This document shows positions 11,801 through 24,863 of a stretch of DNA of 64,000 bases, one piece after another. The stretch's first letter is position 1. Each line of letters starts with the position of its first letter. Origin of the DNA: Macrolepiota albuminosa (lineage: Eukaryota > Basidiomycota > Agaricomycetes > Agaricales > Agaricaceae); assembly GCA_027475525.1 (NCBI GenBank), contig JAMWFC010000029.1, positions 620,001 through 684,000 on the forward strand. The letters are read 5' to 3'. Under the pieces are notes generated by a model. That model did not search any database, was not told the DNA's origin, and was given only the letters and a program-made list of their open reading frames with translations. Position numbers and translations under genes: made by a program.

Positions 11801-14472
11801 CAGTTCGGACGATGTGAGGGTAGAGGGTCGAGCGTTATCTCGGGCTTCTAGACTCGAGCCATACAAATGAACGGGGTATTCAATGGGATCTGTCGTTCGC
11901 AAATCAACTGTGGCTGTGCAAGCCTTTGACCTTGAAAGATTAAGTTTCGCCAGAGCAACAAGGTTTAGCCGACAGGGCCTAGATATGCTAAATATATGCA
12001 CGATCATTTCCTTTCCCGCCCCGCGCAAAACAAATTGATGACCTCCGCGATCGACTCCGAATTTTGCTTCCGCGGTTAACACGTGTGGCTACGCCTCTCA
12101 ATTTTGTGTTAGATGAGACTGCAACATTTAATGAATTGATATCAGTTCGTATGACCCTAGACCTTCCGCCTTTCTTTTTATTACAAATTTGCCCCTACGC
12201 TTGGTAATTAATCTGCTCATGTCTCTCAAGCTGTCAGTATTTACGGTGACGTAGAACTGAACCGAGGTGCAATTTCCTTGGGCATAAAGATGACGACATC
12301 AGTTTCTCCGGACGGAACATGGTTTGTTCCGAAAAACTTATGTTATTTCATCATATAAGATGTATGTTTCGCCTGCGTTTCGTGGTCTCAGCATTCTCTG
12401 AGGGTACGGATATATACGTCAAACCAATAGCATTGCAGTAATTATGTTGTTTCCCAGAGCGGCAATATACCCAAGGATTGGAACAAATCTAGCTATTGAA
12501 TTGTCTCAGTCAATGCGTACCAAAGACTCAGTGAAGAAAAAAACAGTACCTATGATTAACACTTGTTAGCTGTGAGATCATCAGACCCGAGAACGTGTGT
12601 TTGCATACCCAAATAATTGGTGCGCCACAATAGCACATCGTGGGTCATAATCAAGCCGACTATGGAAAAAGTCGGGTGAAAAGTGGACTAAAAGTAACTC
12701 TCGTCCGCATCAGTCTAATTCACCGATACTTTTTCGGCACCTAATTTATCGCTCTTTTCTCAAAGGGCATCCATCAAAGTACCCCGCATAGTGAAAGTAT
12801 GAGATTGTATCTGGGTACCTTATATGATATGGGTGTACTAGTAATCTACTTGAACGAGGCAAGTGTGCTGTGGTGGAGAATCTAATATAGGCACTTCGTG
12901 GAGTTTTCGTGTATTGACCCACCAAGATGTCAATCACTACTAGTAGTTTTCCGTATAAAGCTGTAGTGAAGAGCATGGATTGGAGATGGATAAATAACCT
13001 AGGCACACAAATGGGCTACATTTAAGGCCATCAGCTTGATCCCTATAGTTGCATGTCTGGCGCTGTACAGGACATCAGGTATTTAGACGTTTGACGTTCA
13101 GCATCCGAGTGAAGAACTTGGTTCAAGTTAAAGAAAATTAGGGAATAGATTAGGAGTGGGGTGTACACAAAACTGTAAGTTCTCAGGCGCCGCTTGGCAA
13201 GCGCTGAGAAGCAAGGGATCTGCAAAGCGCTCCGGTTTCTCTAGATCCGATGACATGCACAAAATTAACATGTTCTTATCATGAATTTTTGATATTCTAT
13301 AGAAAGAGCAAGTCAAGTGATGTCTTCAATCTAGATGAATTTCCGCATTTGAGAAACATGTTTCTTCCAGGTAGTAAAGAAAGAAACTTCGGTGTTTCAT
13401 ATGCCCATCGACCAGCCTTGAAGGTCGGACATCGGAAACCCATTCGCTGATGTCTTGTGCGACTCAAAATCTAAGGCATGCGTTTGAGGTACATGACACG
13501 ATGAGAGAGGACAAGGACTGTTCCACAATCGCACCGTTGAAGGAGAATGTTTGAATAGTACACGGTGACTGTAATTGAAGCCGCACGAGATGCTCTACAA
13601 CTTGAATAGTCGAGTAATGGATCGGAAGAACGGAAATAGAGAGACGGCATAAAGCCAAGTCGTGTGTCTTTCCCTGAAAAAGCAATGTGTTGAGTGGCGA
13701 TGAATCCGAGTGGATCCACTGTATAACGAATGATGATTACTTGCACAGCCATGGCTTCAACACATGTAAATAAAGTGGACAAACAATCGCGGAGATGTGC
13801 TCCGGGGTCCGTTGAAGTATTGATCCTTCATCTACACTGCCAAACAACTCTGCTGTACGCGATGAAACGGAATGTTTTGACACGGAGAATGCAATTGCGC
13901 CACCCCGAATACTATGATTGATTATAACTCCGGTACCGTCACCGGAAAAAAACTTGTTCGAAAATGAGCGGCTTTTCCACTGATGTCCTGTGGTCTCAAG
14001 TTGCCGCCGCTGTGGGTGCTCTCTGCAATGGGAAGCCATAAAGAACAAATGAGAAGTTGGGGTTGGTTAGATGGGACTAAGTTGCCCTTAGTCTTGAACT
14101 ATAGTGAGGAGTTCTAAGATTTCATTATCAACCCACAATCTTCTCTCAGGGTGCAGCAGTGAAGGTCTCCACAACATATTGTCAATTACTTCAAAAGAAT
14201 GAGAAGATAGAGGCCGGGGGGAATTGCAGCCCTGGTGTCAAACCTCTCAAGTAAATAAGTGTATGGGAAAGTCATTGAGGTGACTTCGATATTACATGTG
14301 TTGGTTTTGACTAGGGAAATGTATGGATGGGACGACATGCACAAAACCTTGATGTTGTCAGGTCATTCATTCATCTGCTTCTAAGCATCTATATAAACTA
14401 TATAGCAGTCAATTAGCATAGGCCAAGTCTGGAAAAGATTGGTGCTCACTAGTACACGAGTGTGAACTTCTT
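8803..14472. other. long stretch without a confident gene
   Basis: No conserved domain was found in about 5.7 kb. Minus-strand sequence between about 11640 and 10930 has intron-like pieces (for example a GTGGGT donor near 11516 and a CAG near 11444) and peptide stretches that look coding, so an unrecognised small multi-exon gene could sit there. A second minus-strand open frame covers about 12082-11747 without a convincing start. Both remain unsupported. Confidence 0.35.
9389..9543. repeat. perfect 77-bp tandem duplication (copy 2)
   Basis: Bases 9389-9465 are repeated from 9466. Identity continues one base beyond a 77-mer (total 155 bp at period 77). The repeated segment is itself rich in GTGATT motifs. 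It shares its period with two other sites in the window. Confidence 0.95.
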
Positions 14473-14943
14473 TTACGATGTATAGAGCTCCTCCTTAGTG
14501 CTGATGCCTAAAGTCGAAACGACATGAGAAAACGAAGAGAAAAAATCATGTTGAGACATACCAAGCTCTTCCCGAACACCCTTAAGCTCATCAAGGTAAG
14601 CTTGGTACTGCTGCTTGTTCTCTACCTTCTCCTTAATGCCCTCGAAGATCCTGACCGCGGTCGAGAAGTCGTTCACGCGTCTGGAAGCCCTTAGCGCGGC
14701 TTCAATGACAGAGGGAGAGGGAACAAGATCATGGGCAAAACAGTTGTTGAGTCCGCGCTGGACTTCAAAAAGGTCCTCAGCGTTTTCGAAGAATTTGACG
14801 TAACGGTCAGAAAATGATTCGTAGGACTCCTGGGCATGTCCGCTGGCGAGACGAACGAGCGACGGGGTTGCTCGCGCAGTCCTGGCAATGATGGATGGAC
14901 GCACAGAAGCACGAAGGATGGTGGTCAACATTTGAGAACGCAT
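14473..14943 (-). CDS. COX6: cytochrome c oxidase subunit, COX6 (mammalian COX5A) family, mitochondrial
   Basis: Exons 14943-14562 and 14507-14473 (intron 14508-14561, GTATGT...TTTAG) give 138 aa. The basic, Ser/Ala-rich N-terminus is a plausible mitochondrial targeting sequence. The body matches the COX6/COX5A family: ESFSDRYVKFFENAEDLFEVQRG, NNCFAHDLVPSPSVIEAALRASRRVNDFSTAVR, and the C-terminal EELGISTKEELY. The subunit belongs to nuclear-encoded respiratory complex IV on the matrix side. The intron is 54 nt with no in-frame stop, so an unspliced message would read through and add 18 residues before the last 11. Length matches the family after removal of the presequence. Confidence 0.93.
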   Translation of the reverse strand: MRSQMLTTILRASVRPSIIARTARATPSLVRLASGHAQESYESFSDRYVKFFENAEDLFEVQRGLNNCFAHDLVPSPSVIEAALRASRRVNDFSTAVRIFEGIKEKVENKQQYQAYLDELKGVREELGMSQHDFFSSFSHVVSTLGISTKEELYTS

Positions 14944-16294
14944 ATGGTGTTGAAGTCGATTGAGACAAGGAATCGTTCGGGTTAGCCGGATTTTCCCGAT
15001 GAATTGTTAGACTCAACCTCAGCCATCAACCCGCAACGCAATCACAGACTACAAAATTACGACTCTATAGAACTCACAAATGACAAGGTAGACTCTTGAG
15101 CGAACGAGAGCATTCATGAATCAGCATAGGCTTTGTCAATTTACCATCAGTTTCTTTGGCTGCTTGGCTGAGTTCAGGAACTACCAGTTATGGACAGCCG
15201 ACTTCTTTATACTTGGACGTCGCGTGGTGTGCCTTGCGCTGTTGGTGTGGACAATTCCATTTGATGATGCTTCCATGGTCGGATGTACAGCCAAACTCCC
15301 GACGATGGCGTTGCTGAGTCTACAAAAATACTGGAGTTACGACTGGCAGATGGCAACCGACATCTGAATCATTGGGGACCATCTTTGAGGCAAAAATAAA
15401 GTTAACAGCCTGCAAACCGTTGGCCTCACCGCCGTCTCGACCTGTTCGACCTTCCAATGCAGACGTGTAAAATCTGTTAGTATGGCTGACGCTGTCCAGA
15501 TTAGTATACTGTTGTTGAATGGGTTGTATTGATAAAGGTGCATCATCGCATCTCATTTCGTTCACATGTAATCTGACGGTCAAGATATAGAACGAAACAC
15601 AAGGTTAAGTTTATCTATTCCACCGTCAGTGATCCCTGGCGAAAAGTCACTGTCTGTCATCTATCACTATCAATTCCTCTTCAATGTTCAGATAGACCAG
15701 TTAATCAGTTAAGTCACATTATAACAACTAAGCAATATATCCTTTTTACTTGTACTAGGTATATAGACAAAGCCTTTATCTCCGAAAAGCTCTTTCGCTT
15801 GTTTTTCACTCATCCCAAGCTCCGTACAGTCGGCCTCATGTTCGGAATCTCGGAGCGGGCGCTCTACGTCCTGAACGCGAACTACTTCCATTCATGTTGC
15901 ATAATCTCTTCTCTTACACGCTTTTCAGGTTCCTTTGCTGACCTGGAAACGTGGAGTTTGTTCGTGAATCATGATCAAGTGAACCTTGTAGTATTGTTCT
16001 CAATATTTTCACTCTGCCCAAGCAGGTTGTGTCGATTGGAGCGAAATGATCTGTTACGATCCTGAATTCTGAGGAAAAATTAGGCTTGAAGCGAACAAGT
16101 TGAACATGGAATGGTCGCGTTCGAGGTGGCTGTGCGGCGCGTCAATTCCAAATTTAGGATATCGTCACACTTCACTTCTGATTATTGATGGCTGCTAACC
16201 CAGTTTCCTTCAGGCAGACTTGCAGCTTGCATCGAATGAAAAGCTTGGACAGGTATGTCTCCAGGGTGATACATGTGTCAATTCACGGCATTAG

Positions 16295-16300
16295 TGACTC
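16295..16300 (+). promoter_or_regulatory. TGACTC element upstream of the bZIP gene
   Basis: TGACTC is the core recognised by Gcn4/CPC1-type bZIP factors. It lies about 225 bp before the start codon of a Gcn4-like gene, so autoregulation is conceivable. A six-base match is weak evidence alone. Confidence 0.3.
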
Positions 16301-16417
16301 GGTATAGCTTACAGGGACAAGGAGGGACACAGGGTACAGCATTGCACTGCCACTTTGTAGGGATAGCCGAATACCCTTCTCTATGCAATATAAGCATGGC
16401 AGTGACTGAAGAATATG

Positions 16418-16424
16418 TATATAT
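16418..16424 (+). promoter_or_regulatory. TATA-like sequence before the bZIP gene
   Basis: TATATAT lies about 100 bp upstream of the start codon at 16525. If used, transcription would start downstream of the short upstream reading frames at 16383 and 16396. Confidence 0.35.
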
Positions 16425-16524
16425 ATCAGTCACAGTGCGTCATCATCTACAAACTGTCATCGAAATACCTTCGAGTACTTAAGACCTCCTGTCTTTCCGC
16501 GGTCAACCTCCCATAATAAACACG

Positions 16525-17076
16525 ATGCAAAACCACCTTCCAACGGAATACTCTAACATGCATTACGAATATTCAACTATAAACCCTCAGGTCAACGTCT
16601 TCCAATCATCTCCTTATAACTCTCCCCCGAATCCCCCCGCCATGACTTCGCCTTACGCTGGGCCTCGCCGACGCACGAGTAGCATGCGGAAAACAAGTCC
16701 CGAATCCCTAATTTCTATGGACGCACCTACCCAGCCTCGCAACTACGTTACACCCTCTGCAACTTCTAGGAAGGAAATCCCTGCCTTTTTTTATAAGATG
16801 CGGAACACCTCCCCTCAGTCTGAGGAGGAAATGGACGAGCTGACCGAGGAACCTCCTGCGTCCAATGCGACCGACCAGGAAAAAATCGATTACAAGCGCC
16901 GACAGAACACCCTTGCGGCTCGTCGCAGTCGCAAGCGCAAGCTCGAGAACGTCCAGCGGCTGGAGGAGACGGTTGAGCGGCTCACAAGGGAGCGGGAGAT
17001 TTGGAAAACAAGGGCATTGACCCTGAAGCAGCTTCTAATTAGTCATGGCATTATCTGCCCAGAATTCCGAGACTAA
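16525..17076 (+). CDS. Gcn4/CPC1-like bZIP transcription factor
   Basis: Single exon, 183 aa. The bZIP is at the extreme C-terminus. The basic region at about 124-140 carries the invariant N-x2-A-A-x2-S/C-R pattern (NTLAARRSR), followed by a leucine-zipper heptad region at about 140-175. An acidic stretch (SEEEMDELTEE, about 99-109) precedes it, as expected for an activation segment. Basidiomycete Gcn4-type factors have this layout and the LAARRSRKRKLE basic region. Gcn4 family members switch on amino-acid biosynthesis genes when translation is starved. The N-terminal half is Ser/Pro/Thr-rich and poorly conserved. Upstream short reading frames at 16383-16409 and 16396-16482 recall the translational control of GCN4, but whether they are transcribed cannot be told here. 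Confidence 0.9.
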   Translation: MQNHLPTEYSNMHYEYSTINPQVNVFQSSPYNSPPNPPAMTSPYAGPRRRTSSMRKTSPESLISMDAPTQPRNYVTPSATSRKEIPAFFYKMRNTSPQSEEEMDELTEEPPASNATDQEKIDYKRRQNTLAARRSRKRKLENVQRLEETVERLTREREIWKTRALTLKQLLISHGIICPEFRD

Positions 17077-17079
17077 TCG

Positions 17080-17656
17080 GCCTCAAGTAGGCTTGGGATG
17101 AAAAACTCATGCTCATGGTAAGCAGCGATTTATTTTCGATAAAACCGGTACTTAATTCAAGCGCCAGACTCCAGGCATGTTCCGCTAAGGACGCCAATTT
17201 TGGACACCTGCGCGGTCGCGCCGTGTGCGCTAAGCGCCACATAACCTTCAACAACCCCACTGAACACCTACACCTTGGTGATCCTCCATTGATTCTATGT
17301 GGCCATCTCTCAACATATCATTTGTATTCTTAACGATGACGGACTCAACTGGTTAACCTCTGCACATCAACGCCTTTGGATCTGTCTCAACATCTGTGTA
17401 GATTACTCGTTCTCCGTGTAGTCTAGATATGCCGTTCTCCGTGTAGTCTAGACATGCACGCTGCGCTCCATTATTCACTCCTATTTCTGTACATGACTCG
17501 TGCCCAACTTGGCACTTGTATATACACATAATACCACGGTTTCTATGTATATGTCCAATTGTGTACTACCAAATTATTCTATCGGCACGGCTACATAATT
17601 GATCCGCTCTCAGCTGACCTCAGCGAGTGACAACTTAGTTTTTTGGGTTCTCACAT
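17080..17656. other. intergenic between bZIP and aminopeptidase
   Basis: No gene seen. A 20-base motif beginning CGTTCTCCGTG occurs twice at 17408 and 17433 (period 25). The right part is the presumed promoter of the aminopeptidase gene; the leader ends just before the ATG at 17657. Confidence 0.5.
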
Positions 17657-20048
<2,392 letters not shown>

Positions 20049-21246
20049 TTGACTCCACTGGATATTGACGGGAGCCCATAATTACACATTTAAAGAAATG
20101 CCAAATAAGTCACCTCCGTAGTAAGTCTTTTATCGGACCAATCTGAATTGTGTTCCAATCTTTGCGCCTTCACCTACGCTTTCGTGGGCTCTATACGTCA
20201 TGGTGGGTCACACCGTGTTCACAAGAGGTTATTGGCTTGATTTGCCTAGTTGTGACTTGAGTAAACCGCTATGTCGCAAGACACCTTGAATGGAACGATC
20301 TAGAAGTATCAGGTCCAGCCATTCATTGGCTTAAAGTTTGACGCTGACAAGTAGCTAGCTGCCCAAACTTCGGCTGATGGGTCATAGAACGAGTATATGT
20401 TGAGTGCAGCAGTTGTCGCCATGCGGTGTAGTTCTGAGCATCGTACTTAACAATTACTTTCATGAATGCTTACAGCGAGTTTCCAAAGCGTTCGAAACCT
20501 GACAAACAAAGAAGACTTGTGAAGAAGACGTTTATGTGACTCAGGTATTAGTATGGCCAACTATTACTGTTACAGCCGTTCACAGAACTTGTGCGCAAGG
20601 TGGATTTTTCTCGTGCTCCATTTCGGCGAGCCCTATTTCTCACCATTTCCTTCAGTCTTGAATTATTAGTGCATTATTATCAGTGGAGGCTCCTACAGAT
20701 GTTTGTATCAAAGAATATATATTATATATGAGCTCATTCCTCTTCCCCCACCTTGACAAAGCATAGCGCAATTTGTAAAACATTGGAAATTAATGTATAA
20801 TCTGAAGTTCAAAAAAGACATTAGTGTTTTGTGAGTAGATGGAAATGATAGACATACCTAAAGTTCAAGTCAAGAGATGACTCGAACCTCAGGTGTATGT
20901 ACCTATCAAGTAAGGGTAAGGGATGTATGAGTAATAATATAGAGACATATGGTGATGATGGTAATACATTTCTGAGTGAGATTTAAAGCAATGACACACG
21001 TATGAAAGGGTTACTCTCCACAAATACGAGGTCGACTGCCGCACCCTTCGACAATCAAATGGCTGTCTCAATGCATGTGAAACTCAAGATCTCAAGAATA
21101 CAAAGATCATTGCATTCAGTTCCAGAAAGATTGGTTACAGAGGTATCTTGACGTACATGTATTTTCGCACACATTACACATGACAGTAGGACAACAAAGT
21201 GACCAGCTTATTTAGATGATGTACAAAGGAATTTCCAACAATGACC
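20049..21246. other. intergenic, no gene seen
   Basis: AT-rich DNA of 1.2 kb between the aminopeptidase 3' end and a minus-strand gene of unknown function. It contains palindromic AT runs at 20718-20730 and no coding evidence. Confidence 0.5.
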
Positions 21247-21997
21247 CTAGGAAATTGGATTTACGCTACTCTCCCCAGCGTTCTCTTTTGGCACACGTGG
21301 GCGTGGGCGAGGGTTGTTGGGGTTAAGACCTGGAAAAGAATCCCACTGTGCATGGACGCCGAAAGTCAGATACCACATGGGAGGATCCTGAGTCCCGAGG
21401 ATCTCTTGGAGTTGCTGTATCACATCATCGGGCGGGCGGTGGGGGTAGTAGTTATCACGTAACCTTGCCACTCGTGAATAACGATCTCCTGGCATACCAT
21501 GCACCGGCAAAATCCTAATACTCCACCCGACTTCACGGGACAAGCTGCGTTCCAAGTCCAAAACTACGGGGAAAAGAAAATTCTCCGGGACAGGTGGCTC
21601 CTCAAGTGACTTCAAATCTTCTTCGTAGAGTTTGTTTTTGTCGAGCCGGGGTAAGAATGTGTTTAACCAATGGTCGATTAGGCGGCTGGTAGGTACAGGA
21701 AAACCGTGATACAATACGGGTGGCCAGCGATGTTTGGGTGCAATCTGAGGCCAAAGGTACGCAGGCAGATGCTCCAAAGGTTCGTATTGTCGAAGCACTG
21801 CCAAGGGCTAACATCTCGTTGAGAAATCATTCCTTAGATCAAAACAAAACTGCTACCCCCACCTTTTTGACATATACTTGGCGAGGTCGAATAATTGCTA
21901 CATTCTTCTGAGGAATGGTAGATTTGGTCTCTTCTTTCTGAGAGTTCTGAGAGTTCTGAGAGTTCTGAGGGTTCTGAGAGTCGGATGAACTTGACAT
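21247..21997 (-). CDS. hypothetical protein, unknown function
   Basis: Proposed exons 21997-21878 and 21807-21247 (intron 21808-21877, GTATAT...TTAG) give 226 aa. The N-terminus has a short tandem repeat (QNSQNSQNS) encoded by nine-base repeats at about 21934-21975. The second exon holds a Pro/Trp/Tyr-rich domain (for example YEPLEHLPAYLWPQIAPKHR and PPMWYLTFGVHAQWDSFPG) that I do not recognise. No signal peptide or membrane segment is seen. The gene points away from the PD-(D/E)xK-like gene at 22779, with about 780 bp between their starts. The first exon is less sure than the second. Confidence 0.55.
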
Positions 21998-22778
21998 TTT
22001 GTCAAGGACTTCCGAGTTTGAGGTTGGGCAGCCTTTATACTGAAACACAAAATTCACCAAAACACGACCAATCAATTTTGCCTCGCCACACAACAATCGA
22101 ATAGCTACGAATGGACTCGATTTAGGAAATCCTAGGCTACTAGAATTTGGCCGTCGCCATTGTTCATATCTTGAAATATGTCCGGACCCTGGTGTCCTCA
22201 TGATGCTTGTATATCCCCAGGGTCCACGACCCTGACAAAAATGTAGTCTATTGTCCCACTCTTGCAATCGCACTGTCACATATCTCTGGTGGATTCTGAA
22301 CTTGGAGCAACCTCTGGGTACTCACGCATCACGTCCGTATCAAGGCTGGAAGGGTCACTACTGTACTCAGGCCTAATGCCACGTGATAAGCTATTGTCCT
22401 CGTGTACCCACAAGAGGCCACAAACGGCCACTAGAAAAAAAAATTGAATCGTTGGCTCCTCATGTCGTGGTTTGTGCCTCGCTTGATTCTGTGACCGATC
22501 CAGTTGCTTTCATTTTTCTTCGACTGTGGCCCTTGATACGTATCCATCCCTCATCACTGATGTGTAACGATTCTCCTTTTTCTTTCTGATTTTCAGTGAC
22601 TTGTCATCACAAGCTGCCACGAGTCATCGAACACCCTCCTTTCTTTTCTGGCCCATTTTAGTGAAGTTTGCTCCGTAAGAGACTATATAAATGTGCACCG
22701 TCGATTTTAGACAGAAGTCCCCTTCCTTCCCTCATTCGTTCCTCAAATCTCACGCACATCTTCCTTTGTTAACGTTCC
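21998..22778. other. divergent promoter region
   Basis: Probable shared upstream region of the two flanking unknown genes. The right half carries a good TATA sequence at 22684-22691. No gene seen. Confidence 0.45.
22684..22691 (+). promoter_or_regulatory. TATA box
   Basis: TATATAAA lies 88 bp upstream of the start codon at 22779, a normal distance for a short leader. Confidence 0.55.
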
Positions 22779-23787
22779 ATGGCGAACTTCCAGAGAGATC
22801 TGATGGACACTCTGAAGAACCTTTTCCAAAAAATATATGACGAAGAAGAGGTCAATCTCGAGTACCGTTACTATGAGATATGGAACATGGCGTTTGTCGA
22901 GATAGCAAGGTCATTGGATGTTGGATCTGTCGTCGCTTGTCAGGTAACGGTGTCACCTCAATGGGAATTGACAAGAGAGGTCTTACAATGTATGTCCGTT
23001 TTTTCTCGGTTTCATCTGCGTTTCTTCATGAAGTACTGAACGCTTTGCAGATCCTCTCGACCCTTACATGGTTCCAGAAGCCGGGAACAACTCTGAGGAA
23101 GGCGAAAACTATCTGGCTAATTTAAGTATGGAAGCCACAAAGCCAGACTCGTCAGACAGGGATGACTCCTCGGACAGGGATGACTCTTCGGACAGGGATG
23201 ACTCCTCAGACAGGGATGACTACTCAAGCTTCGAGTTTAGCTTGTACTCCGATTCTACTTCTGAAAAACTAGGAAAGGAGTTAGTGAAACCCGATTTCGC
23301 ATTATTTCACATTACTGCGGGCTCTCGGAGAGTGATGCTGATTGTTGAGGTGAAACCGGGGCAGTTGACTCAATATGCATCTGAGAAGGTCTTTCGTCAA
23401 GCAGAGGTTCAGGCAGGATATGCATTTGACATTTGGCCTCAAGTGAGCGCGGTCTATTCATTGATGCTTGTCGGGCGGAAATTCTACCTCAAGAAGTTCT
23501 TCAGAACTCAGATCCGTCTTCCCCATAACAAACGGAAGCATTTCGACAAGAAATCGTATAAACCTACGAATTCCTCCGAACAAAACAACGATCAAGCAAA
23601 AGACGCATCTCCCACTGTCGGTGCATGGAGGAATGTTTTTGATGAAAGGGTTGTAACACACCAAGATGGTGAAAGAACGATAACAACTCTCGTCGAGATG
23701 GAGCGCTTCACGGAAGGTTTCAAGGAGGCGATCAACGAAGTCATGACGCACAATGGCATGGGCAGCGTTAGGTGGGGAAATTGTTGA
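22779..23787 (+). CDS. hypothetical protein with PD-(D/E)xK-like motif
   Basis: Exons 22779-22989 and 23051-23787 (intron 22990-23050, GTATGT...GCAG) give 315 aa. Four copies of DSSDRD at about residues 103-126 form an acidic linker. Beyond it the sequence KPDFALFHI...RRVMLIVEVKPG places Asp152 in a PD context and Glu170-x-Lys172 after hydrophobic residues. That is the core arrangement of PD-(D/E)xK nuclease-fold domains, common in uncharacterised agaricomycete proteins. A predicted helix with Gln residues follows (FRQAEVQAGYAF), also typical. A nuclease role is only inferred from the motif; many fungal relatives may be inactive or bind other partners. There is no signal peptide or membrane segment. 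Confidence 0.7.
23145..23216 (+). repeat. 18-bp coding tandem repeat, four copies
   Basis: The unit GACTCNTCNGACAGGGAT is repeated in frame and encodes DSSDRD. Copies differ only at silent third positions, which suggests selection for the peptide or recent expansion followed by drift. Confidence 0.9.
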
Positions 23788-24863
23788 TCGCACCGTGGGG
23801 AAGCTTGTCGAGCCTTTACGCACGATTTGTATGCCAAGAATTCATAGTTCATGCCAAAGTTCTGTCCAATACCAAGTTAGTAACTCGCGTTTGTAAGATC
23901 CAAGATCCTGGGAGTGTAGGACCGTCCATGGACGGGTGACCAAGTGGAAGATCGTCATTAATGAACAGCCTGGGAAGTACAAGCTTCATTCCAGCTTCAC
24001 AAAGTGTACTTGTTGCACCAATTGATATGTCTTTCTGGAAGATCGTCATATCTAATGTTAATAACAGAGGAAGTATTAACTCAGAAGAGATCACAGATTA
24101 TGGTAAGCGACTATATTGATACCTACCGTGGATAACAAAGTATAAACTAGGTAGATTAGAATTGTTATTATGAGTTGGGGTTCACAGTATACACGCCTCA
24201 GAAGCGACCACAGATGGTAAGCGACTGAGGTGTGGCGGCGGTACGAATATTAACGTCCAATCTCTCGTTGTGCAGTGTTCAATCTTTCTGACCTTTTTCC
24301 CTCTCTTTTACCTTTTTTTCCTCTTCTTTACCCGCGTCATACTTCAACTCATTTGGCGTCTCTTTACTCAGCTCTGACGGCGTCTCTAGCTCATTTCGAG
24401 TTGATCCTTGACCTTCGCGATCGCGGCTCTCAACGCGACATATTATGCCTTCGACCTACCTCGGGGGGACTAACTTCGACCACGTGCGGTACCATATTTG
24501 ACACTGTGAGCCCTTGTGCCTCGTTGACCATCTGCGCAGGCGAAACAAGCTCATAGTTCAATGACTACGTCGCCGAAGACATCGCGGTATTCTTCAATAA
24601 CCTCCGATCTTATCTAACCGCCACCGGAGAAGCGCACGTGGTAAAAATATTTTATCACTTGATTGCTATTTATAGCCCCACCTCTCTTGTCTTCCTGCCA
24701 TTCTTTTGCGATGCTTGTCCTTGTATAACACGCTGGCCCTCATCCAACCTTTATAGAATTCTAGACCAACTAGACATACCATTGGACCCAGGACTCACGA
24801 TATAGAAGACATAGAAAGATTACTACCTTTTAATACTAGAAGTTTCAACAATATCACATCGTA
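23788..24863. other. intergenic, no gene seen
   Basis: Region of 1.1 kb with two similar short blocks (CAGAAGAGATCACAGATTATGGTAAGCGACT-like at about 24083 and CAGAAGCGACCACAGATGGTAAGCGACT-like at about 24199), a small degenerate direct repeat. The right end is the promoter of the methyltransferase gene. Confidence 0.45.

Larger units (their letters stand above)
14944..16524. other. intergenic between COX6 and bZIP
   Basis: No confident gene. On the minus strand, an open frame from about 16070 to 15709 can be kept open by splicing out a GTGTAAG...TTCAG segment (about 15919-15871), giving a short product that resembles nothing firmly. The right part (about 16200-16524) is the promoter and leader of the bZIP gene. 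Confidence 0.35.

Noticed and set aside
15709..16070. Ribosomal protein eS28-like fragment on the minus strand
   Set aside because: A short resemblance (VRVQDVERPLRDSEHEAD to the eS28 C-terminus) needs an insertion, and the rest does not align; too weak to claim.
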